Shown here piece after piece: positions 17,816-24,607 of a stretch of DNA of 64,000 nt. The DNA is from NVTR01 sp965237505 (GTDB taxonomy: Bacteria; Pseudomonadota; Alphaproteobacteria; Rhodobacterales; Rhodobacteraceae), in assembly GCA_965237505.1 (NCBI GenBank), contig CBDEFR010000002.1:1-64000 (forward strand), given 5' to 3'. The notes beneath the pieces are model-generated. The model had not been told where the DNA came from, ran no database searches, and saw nothing but the letters and a program-made list of their open reading frames with translations. The stretch's first letter is position 1; each line of letters starts with the position of its first letter. The position numbers and the translations under genes were made by a program.

Positions 17816-18118
17816 TTGAAAAACAGGGGCGGAAATCGAAGCGCCGAAGTCAGCATGCCCGATAATAATGCGGCCGAGCGGGCCATCAGAGGTATTGCTT
17901 TGGGGCGCAAGAACTACCTCTTCGTTGGATCACCGGCAGGCGGCAAAGCCGCAGCCATCGCCTATACGCTGATTGAAACCGCCAAACTGAACGACGTTGA
18001 TCCGCAGGGCTGGCTGGCCGACACTCTGGCCCGCATCCCGGATTGCAAGATCACCAAGGTCGACGACCTGCTGCCATGGAACATGGGCAGCCACCATCAC
18101 ATGAAAGACGCTGCATGA
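17816..18118 (+). pseudogene. tnpC: IS66-family transposase TnpC, C-terminal part
   Basis: C-terminal part of a TnpC: MPDNNAAERAIRGIALGRKNYLFVGS, the conserved NNAAERA ... GRKN block, then AYTLIETAKLNDVDPQGWLADTLARI and the ending DDLLPWN. The upstream tnpC piece ends at HLEIDTDVVEQ, which by family alignment overlaps the SMPDNNAAERA segment here, so simple removal of the IS110 element does not give one clean gene. The stop overlaps the start of the next gene (ATGA). Confidence 0.8.
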
Positions 18119-18690
18119 GCATCATCGAGATCAAAGTCACCCTGCAAGACATCGAGCCCGCTGTCACCCGCACCCTGCAGGTGCCTGCCGATATCCGGCT
18201 GGACCGGCTGCACCTGACACTGCAGGTGGCCATGGGCTGGGCCAACTCGCATCTCTACATGTTCGAAGCAGCCCGCGCCACATGGGGTATCGCGGACCCC
18301 GATTTTGGCGGCGAGGACCTGCCCGCCAACAAAACCACTCTGGGCCAAGTCATCGAGGACACCGGCAAAAAGACGATCAACTACATCTACGATTTTGGCG
18401 ACAACTGGGAACACAGGATCAAGATCGGCAGGATCACCGATCCCGTCCCTGGCGAACTCTATCCCAGACTAATCGAGGTCACCGGTAAATGCCCGCCCGA
18501 AGACGTCGGGGGCTTCCCTGGCTACTACGGGTTCCTCGATGCCATGGCCGATCCAAAGCATCCAGAGCACGATCATCTCAAAGACTGGTATGGCGGCACC
18601 TTCGATCCCAATCAGCCCGAAACCGACAAACTCAAACTCGAAGTCCTCAGCCTCGCAAAACGCTGGAAGCCCGGAAAACCAAGGAAATAA
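18115..18690 (+). CDS. pRiA4b ORF-3 family passenger protein in the IS66 element
   Basis: A 191-residue protein starting MSIIEIKVTLQDIEPAVTRTLQVP, of the plasmid pRiA4b ORF-3 family. Conserved parts are VPADIRLDRLHLTLQVAMGW near the N-terminus, NYIYDFGDNWEHRI in the middle and the CPPEDVGGFPGYYGFL motif. The biochemical function of the family is unknown. I chose ATG 18115, which overlaps the tnpC stop, so it is probably translated by coupling as part of the transposon operon. It ends 22 bases before the right end of the element and is intact, while the transposase next to it is broken. Confidence 0.88.
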   Translation: MSIIEIKVTLQDIEPAVTRTLQVPADIRLDRLHLTLQVAMGWANSHLYMFEAARATWGIADPDFGGEDLPANKTTLGQVIEDTGKKTINYIYDFGDNWEHRIKIGRITDPVPGELYPRLIEVTGKCPPEDVGGFPGYYGFLDAMADPKHPEHDHLKDWYGGTFDPNQPETDKLKLEVLSLAKRWKPGKPRK

Positions 18691-18712
18691 GGCTGTCAGA
18701 TCGGACGCTTAC

Positions 18713-19503
18713 GCTCGACGACCCATCTTCTGGGAATGACTTCGAAGCCTTCCGCAGTGTCGAAGCGCTTGACGATCTGGATTGTCCAGTCACCGATGCC
18801 TTCAAGAGCGTCGCGCAGCTTTGGTCCGGCATAACCGCCATCCGCAAAGATATGGCGCAAGTTTGGATGGGAATACCGGATGGATTTCAACACTTCCGGT
18901 GCGCCATCACGGTCTTGAATACCGGCGCTATGCACGACCAACCCAACCATAAACCCGAGCGTGTCGGTGACAATGTGGCGCTTGCGGCCCTTGGTTTTCT
19001 TGCCCGCGTCATAGCCCGAAATGCCACCGCTTTCCGTTGTTTTTATGGTCTGGCTATCAATGACACCAGCGGTGGGGCCGGGCTTCTTGCCATGAAACTC
19101 GCGCGCCGTCGCCACCAGAAAATGGCTGATCACTTCAAAGATGCCATCGTTGCGCCAGCCATAGAAATAGTAGCGCACGGTGGACACTGGCGGGAAATCA
19201 TTGGGCAGCATACGCCACGCACACCCGGCGCTGGCGATGTACAAAATGGCATCCAGAACATCGCGCATCGCCGTGCTGCGCGGACGACCAGTTGTTTTAG
19301 GCGGCGGCAGGAATGGCGCGATCAAACCCCATTCCTGATCAGTTAAATCGCTTGCATAGCGTCCCGAATGCCGTTCATATCGGGCGCGAGTGGTTTCCGT
19401 CCAGGCCATTGTGATCTCCCTCGAATCTTATCAATCCGATTGAATCACAACTCGCTGAAATCACAACTCGCTGAAATCACTCAATTAGTTTTGGATCAGA
19501 CAC
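18713..19503 (-). pseudogene. IS5-family element A, 5' part with truncated transposase
   Basis: The larger part of IS5 copy A. The transposase starts at 19409 (MAWTETTRARYERHSGRYASDL), identical to copy B through the two catalytic aspartates (GVIDSQTIKT, IFADGGYAG), and is cut after IPRRWVVER at the IS66 target duplication. Its missing C-terminus with the catalytic Glu lies at 13068-13232. The outer inverted repeat is at 19487-19503. A 16-base tandem duplication (CACAACTCGCTGAAAT twice) near 19446-19477 distinguishes copy A from copy B. Confidence 0.9.
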
Positions 19504-19504
19504 T

Positions 19505-19795
19505 AAGGGTACGTGTTAACACGCACCAACCGGCGGCGCTGTTTTGCCGGTCAATGAAAATTTAGCTGTATTTTTCACCGACAAATTTGCAAAACTCGAC
19601 TCGCTGGCCATACCGCAACTCATAAACATCACGTAACTCAACCGGTCGGCCCGTTCTGCCTAAAAACCGGCAATACAAACCACGAACTTACATGTAAAGA
19701 CTTTAAAGTCAGGGGCAAATAGTCTGTACAGACTTTAAAGAACGCGTCGATTCTTGAAGTTCAGGAGCCCGTCTGGCCGCCGCTGCGCGCACCGC
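19505..19795. other. Non-coding gap between IS5 copy A and carbonic anhydrase
   Basis: About 290 bases without a gene I can support. It holds a pair of ACTTTAAAG-type motifs: TAAAGACTTTAAAG at 19695-19708 and ACAGACTTTAAAG ending at 19740. Similar repeats appear at 34132-34180. Being downstream of the carbonic anhydrase gene, it may include its transcription end, but no clear terminator hairpin was seen. Confidence 0.4.
19695..19740. repeat. Pair of ACTTTAAAG motifs
   Basis: TAAAGACTTTAAAG and ACAGACTTTAAAG, about 20 bases apart, in an AT-rich gap. They resemble the reverse complement of the exact 17-base repeat at 34132-34180. Function unknown. Confidence 0.4.
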
Positions 19796-20464
19796 CTAGA
19801 TGTTCACAAACGCCCCGGCATCAGAGTCATATTGTTCCAACCCGCCCTCGCCAATGTCGGTCCACAACCCGTGCAAGGTCAGCATCTCGCCCTCGACCGC
19901 CTGGGCGACGAACGGAAATGTCATCAGGTTCTCCAACGAGATCAGAACGGCTTGTTTTTCCAGTGCTTTGCGCCGTTCTGTAGGGTCCGAAATGGCCGAC
20001 ACGCGTTCAAATCCCGGACGCAATATATCCATCCAGAGACCAACGAAACTGGTCGGATGCTCAAGGTCCGGGGCGTGGCCGGTGCGCAAGTCATGATAGC
20101 TGTTCACGCCACCGCAGTTTGAGTGACCAACGACGATAATATGCGCTACTTTCAACGATGTAACCGCATACTCGACCGCCGCCGAAGTGCCGTGGCGGTC
20201 GCCGTCCGGCGCGTAAGCCGGCACCAGATTAGCGATGTTGCGATGGATGAAAAATTCCCCCTGATCGGCTCCAAAGATTGACGTGACATGCACCCGGCTG
20301 TCGCAACAGGAAATGACCATAGCTCGTGGATGCTGGCCGTCATCCGCCAGCCGACGAAACCAGGCCTTGTTGTCGGAAAATGTCGTCGCTTTCCAGCCGT
20401 GGTAGCGCTGAATCAGGTAGGACGGTAACGGCTTTGCTCGGTTCATGACAATTTTGGCATTCAT
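19796..20464 (-). CDS. Beta-class carbonic anhydrase
   Basis: Zinc enzyme interconverting CO2 and bicarbonate in the cytosol. Zinc ligands and catalytic dyad are visible in SCCDSRVHV (Cys, Asp-Arg), and in VVGHSNCGGV (His, Cys). The rest (FIHRNIANLVP, LENLMTFPFV, LHGLW) is typical. I chose the ATG at 20464 (MNAKIVMNRAKPLPSYL, 222 residues). The longer frame from 20497 starts inside the inverted repeat of IS5 copy B and cannot be native. IS5 copy B ends 20 bases upstream of the chosen start, so the original promoter has been displaced and expression must depend on sequences within the IS or on residual leader. MNRAKPLPSYL at 20446 is an alternative start. Confidence 0.92.
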   Translation of the reverse strand: MNAKIVMNRAKPLPSYLIQRYHGWKATTFSDNKAWFRRLADDGQHPRAMVISCCDSRVHVTSIFGADQGEFFIHRNIANLVPAYAPDGDRHGTSAAVEYAVTSLKVAHIIVVGHSNCGGVNSYHDLRTGHAPDLEHPTSFVGLWMDILRPGFERVSAISDPTERRKALEKQAVLISLENLMTFPFVAQAVEGEMLTLHGLWTDIGEGGLEQYDSDAGAFVNI

Positions 20465-20484
20465 TGCTGGCTGCGCCTGTCTAA

Positions 20485-21416
20485 GTGTCTGATCCAAAAC
20501 TAATTGAGTGATTTCCGCGAGTTGTGATTCAATCGGATTGATAAGATTCGAGGGAGATCACAATGGCCTGGACGGAAACCACTCGCGCCCGATATGAACG
20601 GCATTCGGGACGCTATGCAAGCGATTTAACTGATCAGGAATGGGGTTTGATCGCGCCATTCCTGCCGCCGCCTAAAACAACTGGTCGTCCGCGCAGCACG
20701 GCGATGCGCGATGTTCTGGATGCCATTTTGTACATCGCCAGCGCCGGGTGTGCGTGGCGTATGCTGCCCAATGATTTCCCGCCAGTGTCCACCGTGCGCT
20801 ACTATTTCTATGGCTGGCGCAACGATGGCATCTTTGAAGTGATCAGCCATTTTCTGGTGGCGACGGCGCGCGAGTTTCATGGCAAGAAGCCCGGCCCCAC
20901 CGCTGGTGTCATTGATAGCCAGACCATAAAAACAACGGAAAGCGGTGGCATTTCGGGCTATGACGCGGGCAAGAAAACCAAGGGCCGCAAGCGCCACATT
21001 GTCACCGACACGCTCGGGTTTATGGTTGGGTTGGTCGTGCATAGCGCCGGTATTCAAGACCGTGATGGCGCACCGGAAGTGTTGAAATCCATCCGGTATT
21101 CCCATCCAAACTTGCGCCATATCTTTGCGGATGGCGGTTATGCCGGACCAAAGCTGCGCGACGCTCTTGAAGGCATCGGTGACTGGACAATCCAGATCGT
21201 CAAGCGCTTCGACACTGCGGAAGGCTTCGAAGTCATTCCCAGAAGATGGGTCGTCGAGCGCACCTTCGCATGGCTCAACCGCTGCCGGCGATTGGCCAAA
21301 GATTGCGAAAAATCCATCGCAAGTTCACAGGCATGGATACTCGTTGCACATATCAGAACCCTCACGCGTAAAATTGCAAGGCATTGTAATCATCCGTAGA
21401 GTTTTGAATCAGACAC
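20485..21416. mobile_element. IS5-family insertion sequence, copy B (intact)
   Basis: A 932-bp element with inverted ends GTGTCTGAT(C/T)CAAAACT and a 3-bp direct repeat TAA on both sides (20482-20484 and 21417-21419), as usual for the group. It is in the opposite orientation to copy A. It lies immediately upstream of the carbonic anhydrase start. Confidence 0.92.
20563..21399 (+). CDS. IS5-family transposase, copy B
   Basis: A complete 278-residue DDE transposase. The N-terminal DUF4096-type region (LTDQEWGLIAPFLPPP) is followed by catalytic Asp in GVIDSQTIKT, Asp in IFADGGYAG and Glu in VVERTFAWLNRCRRL. GGGAG lies upstream of the ATG. It is intact, unlike copy A, and could in principle mobilise the fragments of copy A only if their ends were reunited. 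Confidence 0.94.
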   Translation: MAWTETTRARYERHSGRYASDLTDQEWGLIAPFLPPPKTTGRPRSTAMRDVLDAILYIASAGCAWRMLPNDFPPVSTVRYYFYGWRNDGIFEVISHFLVATAREFHGKKPGPTAGVIDSQTIKTTESGGISGYDAGKKTKGRKRHIVTDTLGFMVGLVVHSAGIQDRDGAPEVLKSIRYSHPNLRHIFADGGYAGPKLRDALEGIGDWTIQIVKRFDTAEGFEVIPRRWVVERTFAWLNRCRRLAKDCEKSIASSQAWILVAHIRTLTRKIARHCNHP

Positions 21417-21531
21417 TAAGTGGCATTTGCTGGCAATTCGAGCTATTTCGCGCCGTCCCATCAACCTTTTCTTGATAACGCCGCAACAATGTTCCGGCGC
21501 ACGGGGGTGCAGATAGCAAGGGTGAGCGGCA

Positions 21532-21906
21532 GTGATTCAAAAATTTGCACCGATGGAGAATATCCGGTTGGACCAAATCCGCCTGACCGAGCTGCGGGCC
21601 CGATTGGGGCCACGCGGGGCGGATGAAACGGTTTCCAGGGCAATGGAGGAACTCGCCGTCCAATTGGCCAAGGTTCACAAGGCCTTGGATAAAAGCCGCC
21701 TGGCCGAAGTGCATATCGCCGCCAAGACCATCGTAGAAGTATCGCACCATATTGGCCTGAATCGATTGGGTCGGGTTGGCGGCGATGTGGCCAAACTTGC
21801 GATTTCCAGAGACAGCGCAGCACTTGCCGCAACCGCTGCACGCCTGGCGCGGGTCGGGGAAAGTTCGCAGATGATGGTGTGGGATTTGCAGGATCTTTCG
21901 CTCTAG
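21532..21906 (+). CDS. Conserved hypothetical protein upstream of leucyl aminopeptidase
   Basis: A protein of 124 residues from GTG 21532, or 117 from ATG 21553 (MENIRLDQIRLTELRARLG). It is mostly helical and Leu/Ala-rich, without a signal peptide or membrane segment. The middle, HIAAKTIVEVSHHIGLNRLGRVGGDVAKL, resembles a histidine-containing helix bundle, but I do not recognise a named family. It is followed after 63 bases by leucyl aminopeptidase on the same strand. Codon use is like its chromosomal neighbours, so it is likely a real gene of the host. Confidence 0.65.
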   Translation: MIQKFAPMENIRLDQIRLTELRARLGPRGADETVSRAMEELAVQLAKVHKALDKSRLAEVHIAAKTIVEVSHHIGLNRLGRVGGDVAKLAISRDSAALAATAARLARVGESSQMMVWDLQDLSL

Positions 21907-21969
21907 CCTCTTGCAGGTGGCGGGATTGGGTTTAGGTTGACCCGGTTCCAAATCGCATGAAGCCTGCAG

Positions 21970-23361
21970 ATGCCACTGACTTTCGCAAAAGCAAAATCAC
22001 CACCGGTCCCGTTAAGCGCGGTCACGAGCGAAGGCCTCGAAAATTGGCTCGCAGGCTTGGCACCGCGCCATTCTGTCTGGGCCAAATCCGCTGCATTTGA
22101 CGCGGCCGTTGGAGCCGTTCTGACGCTGCCAAATCAGGACGGATCAATCGCCGCCGCAGCTGTCGGCATGGGTGATGAAAAGGCGAGAATGCGGAGCCGT
22201 TTTCTGTTTGCTGCTGCGCGTGCCAAACTTCCCGATGGTATCTATGAATTGCGCGACCAACCCGAAGACGGTGAACTGCAAGAGGCTGCGCTTGGATGGC
22301 TGCTGGCCGGTTACAGGTTTGATCGCTACGCCAAGGCACCTGCACCGCAGGCTCGGTTGGTTGTTCCTGCAGGTTTGGACGCAGCGAGGCTCGAAGCGAT
22401 TGCAGCGGGTGAGGCGTTGACGCGTAACCTGATCAATACGCCTGCCGCTGACATGGGTCCGGATGAACTGGAAGCAGCAACGCGAGGCCTGGCAAGCGAA
22501 TTTTGCGCGGAGATTACCGTCGTGGGCGCTGATGACCTGCTTACCAACAACCTGCCGATGATCCACGCTGTGGGCCGCGCGTCTGAACGGTCGCCCCGGC
22601 TGATTGAAATGACTTGGGGCAAGGCTGGCCCAGGGCTGGCGCTGGTGGGCAAGGGCGTGTGTTTTGACACTGGCGGTCTGAATATCAAGCCCGGCAAGTC
22701 AATGGGCCTGATGAAAAAAGACATGGGCGGTGCCGCGACGGTTCTGGGACTGGCCCGAATGATCATGGCGCTGAAATTGCCGATCCGGCTGCGGGTGTTA
22801 ATCCCGGCAGTGGAAAATTCGATAAGCGGCACTGCGTTTCGACCGCAGGATATTCTGACATCGCGCAAAGGTCTTACGGTCGAGGTAAACAACACTGACG
22901 CCGAAGGCCGGTTGGTTCTGGCCGATGCACTGGCACTGGCACTGGCAGATGAAGAATATCTGGATCTGATTGTGTCGATGGCAACATTGACCGGCGCGGC
23001 GCGGGTTGCTGTCGGCCCTGATATTGCGCCGTTTTTCGCAACAAAGAGATCGGACGCTGTGGCCGTCGCGGCTGCGGCCGACCGGGTGCGCGATCCGGTT
23101 TGGCAGCTGCCGTTTTGGGAACCTTACGAAGAATTGATAGAACCCGGGATCGCTGATCTGGATAATGCGCCCAGGGGTGGCATGGCCGGATCAATTACCG
23201 CGGCACTGTTCCTGCGCCGATTCGTAACTAACACGCCGCGCTACATACATTTCGACATCTACGGCTGGCAGCCCGTGGCAGCACCAGCGCGATCCAAAGG
23301 CGGCGTAGGTCAGGGTGCGCGGGCGGTGCTGGAGGCATTGCCAGAGCTTCTTGACCTCTGA
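21970..23361 (+). CDS. Leucyl aminopeptidase family protein (M17)
   Basis: Two-metal cytosolic aminopeptidase of 463 residues. Metal and catalytic residues are visible at Lys228/Asp233 (VGKGVCFDTGGLNIK), Asp251 (KKDMGGAA) and Asp310/Glu312 in the family signature NNTDAEGRLVLADA. The N-terminal domain is poorly conserved, as is common. It overlaps the next gene by one base (stop TGA at 23359-23361, next ATG at 23361), so the two are translationally coupled. It probably helps recycle peptides, and the pairing with an NlpC/P60 hydrolase suggests murein-peptide turnover (inference). Confidence 0.93.
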   Translation: MPLTFAKAKSPPVPLSAVTSEGLENWLAGLAPRHSVWAKSAAFDAAVGAVLTLPNQDGSIAAAAVGMGDEKARMRSRFLFAAARAKLPDGIYELRDQPEDGELQEAALGWLLAGYRFDRYAKAPAPQARLVVPAGLDAARLEAIAAGEALTRNLINTPAADMGPDELEAATRGLASEFCAEITVVGADDLLTNNLPMIHAVGRASERSPRLIEMTWGKAGPGLALVGKGVCFDTGGLNIKPGKSMGLMKKDMGGAATVLGLARMIMALKLPIRLRVLIPAVENSISGTAFRPQDILTSRKGLTVEVNNTDAEGRLVLADALALALADEEYLDLIVSMATLTGAARVAVGPDIAPFFATKRSDAVAVAAAADRVRDPVWQLPFWEPYEELIEPGIADLDNAPRGGMAGSITAALFLRRFVTNTPRYIHFDIYGWQPVAAPARSKGGVGQGARAVLEALPELLDL

Positions 23362-24188
23362 TGGACCGGCGGCTGACACCTGCAAACGGACGCGTGGCTG
23401 CCAAGTCCCTGAAAGGGCAGGTCGTGGCAGAACGGTTTGTTGAAGGTGAGATGCGCCAAATTGGTGTCGGCTGCGCGACCATCCGGCGGCACAGGGATGG
23501 CGAAATTGCAGAGCGGCAATTGGTGTATGGAGACGGGTTTACGGTTCTTGAGACTGAAGCCGGAGTTGCATTCGGGCAAGCCGAAAAGGATGGCTATGTC
23601 GGCTATATCGATGCGGCGTATCTGACGGCACCGGCTGACGTCACACACTTTGTATGCGCGCGCGCGTCGCATCTTTATTCATCGCCTGACATCAAATCAG
23701 CGAACGCGCTGGCTTTGTCGTTCGGCAGTCGGCTGTGCGTGGTAGGCGAAGTTGACCGGTTTTGGATAACCGGTACCGCAGGATTTGTCGCTAAAGCACA
23801 CCTGCGCCGGATCGACGCCCCGATGAAAGACCCTGCAGCGGTGGCCGAACTGTTGCTGGGAACACCATATTTGTGGGGTGGCAACAGCTGTTGGGGGCTG
23901 GATTGTTCCGGTCTTGTGCAAGCGGCGTTGCTGGCCTGTGGTCACAATTGCCCGGGCGACAGTGATCTGCAGGAACAGGCGGTCGGAGCGGAGCTGGACG
24001 AGGGAGAGGCAGCTGAACGAGGCGATCTGATTTTTTGGCAGGGCCACGTGGCTATGGCGGTGAATGCCGATATTCTGATCCACGCGAATGCGCATCATAT
24101 GGCAGTGGCATATGAACCAATTGCTGCCGCTATCGCTCGAATTGCAAACCAGGGCGGCGGGCCGGTGACGTCGCGAAAACGTCTTTAG
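23361..24188 (+). CDS. NlpC/P60 family cell-wall hydrolase
   Basis: A 275-residue protein with two SH3-like N-terminal regions (about residues 20-90 and 95-150) and a C-terminal NlpC/P60 cysteine peptidase domain. Catalytic residues seen are Cys182 in GLDCSGLVQ and His229 in WQGHVAMAV; the third polar residue is likely in the HANAHH segment. Such enzymes cleave D-gamma-glutamyl-diaminopimelate bonds in murein peptides. There is no signal peptide, unusual for an exported hydrolase, so it may act on recycled muropeptides in the cytosol. It is coupled to leucyl aminopeptidase upstream and overlaps the convergent DUF2794 gene by four bases. Confidence 0.9.
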   Translation: MDRRLTPANGRVAAKSLKGQVVAERFVEGEMRQIGVGCATIRRHRDGEIAERQLVYGDGFTVLETEAGVAFGQAEKDGYVGYIDAAYLTAPADVTHFVCARASHLYSSPDIKSANALALSFGSRLCVVGEVDRFWITGTAGFVAKAHLRRIDAPMKDPAAVAELLLGTPYLWGGNSCWGLDCSGLVQAALLACGHNCPGDSDLQEQAVGAELDEGEAAERGDLIFWQGHVAMAVNADILIHANAHHMAVAYEPIAAAIARIANQGGGPVTSRKRL

Positions 24189-24532
24189 GTCACGGCGCGG
24201 ATCAGTTTGCGTTCCAGCACCCGAAGCACGGTTTTCAGATTGTGCCCGCGTTTCAGGATTTGACCATCCAATCCGATGACCGCAAACATACCCTGCTTGT
24301 GTCGTAGCTGCGGGCGTTTCTCTATTCGGTAATGCGGGTGATCTGCAGTGCGTTTGAAGATGGCAATTATGGCTGCATCCTTCAGAAATGACACGCGGTA
24401 ATCGCGCCAGTCGCCGGTGGCGACCATGCGTCCGTAAAGCGTCATGATCTTTGCAAGCTCGGTTCTGTCGAATGTAACTTGTTCTGGAATACGCGGCGCG
24501 CCGGGAAAGGGCGTTGGAGATTGCACGTTCAT
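24185..24532 (-). CDS. DUF2794 family protein
   Basis: A small conserved alphaproteobacterial protein of about 115 residues from ATG 24532 (MNVQSPTPFPGAPRIPEQVTFDRTEL); an upstream ATG at 24568 is less likely. Conserved parts are LAKIMTLYGRMVATGDWRDY, AIIAIFKRTADHPHYRIEKRPQLR and the C-terminal LKRGHNLKTVLRVLERKL. It has no membrane segment. Function unknown. It converges with the NlpC/P60 gene, with overlapping 3' ends, and lies downstream of imuB on the same strand. Confidence 0.82.
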   Translation of the reverse strand: MNVQSPTPFPGAPRIPEQVTFDRTELAKIMTLYGRMVATGDWRDYRVSFLKDAAIIAIFKRTADHPHYRIEKRPQLRHKQGMFAVIGLDGQILKRGHNLKTVLRVLERKLIRAVT

Positions 24533-24607
24533 AGGTAAAAGTTTGGCGCTATCCTGGTGTGAAATCAAGCCCGCCCCGAATTTCTGGGAAAATTCGTTGT
24601 GTTTGGA

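Larger units (their letters stand above)
13233..18712. mobile_element. IS66-family insertion sequence (carrying nested IS110 and IS1595 elements)
   Basis: Ends are GTAAGCGTCTGGTCTGGCTG and, in reverse complement, GTAAGCGTCCGATCTGACAG; GTAAGCG is the typical IS66 tip. Flanks are GCTCGACT (left) and GCTCGACG (right), an 8-bp target duplication with one mismatch, lying in the transposase gene of IS5 copy A. Contents in order are tnpA, tnpB, tnpC (frameshifted and split) and a pRiA4b ORF-3 family passenger gene. The 5480-bp length is mostly due to the nested IS110-family element, itself split by an IS1595-family element. Confidence 0.9.

Noticed and set aside
20465..20497. Upstream ATG extending carbonic anhydrase by 11 residues.
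   Set aside because: Those codons lie partly in the terminal inverted repeat of IS5 copy B, so they are not part of the original gene.
18713..21416. Composite transposon made of the two IS5 copies carrying carbonic anhydrase.
   Set aside because: Copy A is split and the outer flanks show no shared duplication; copy B has its own TAA duplication, indicating independent insertion.
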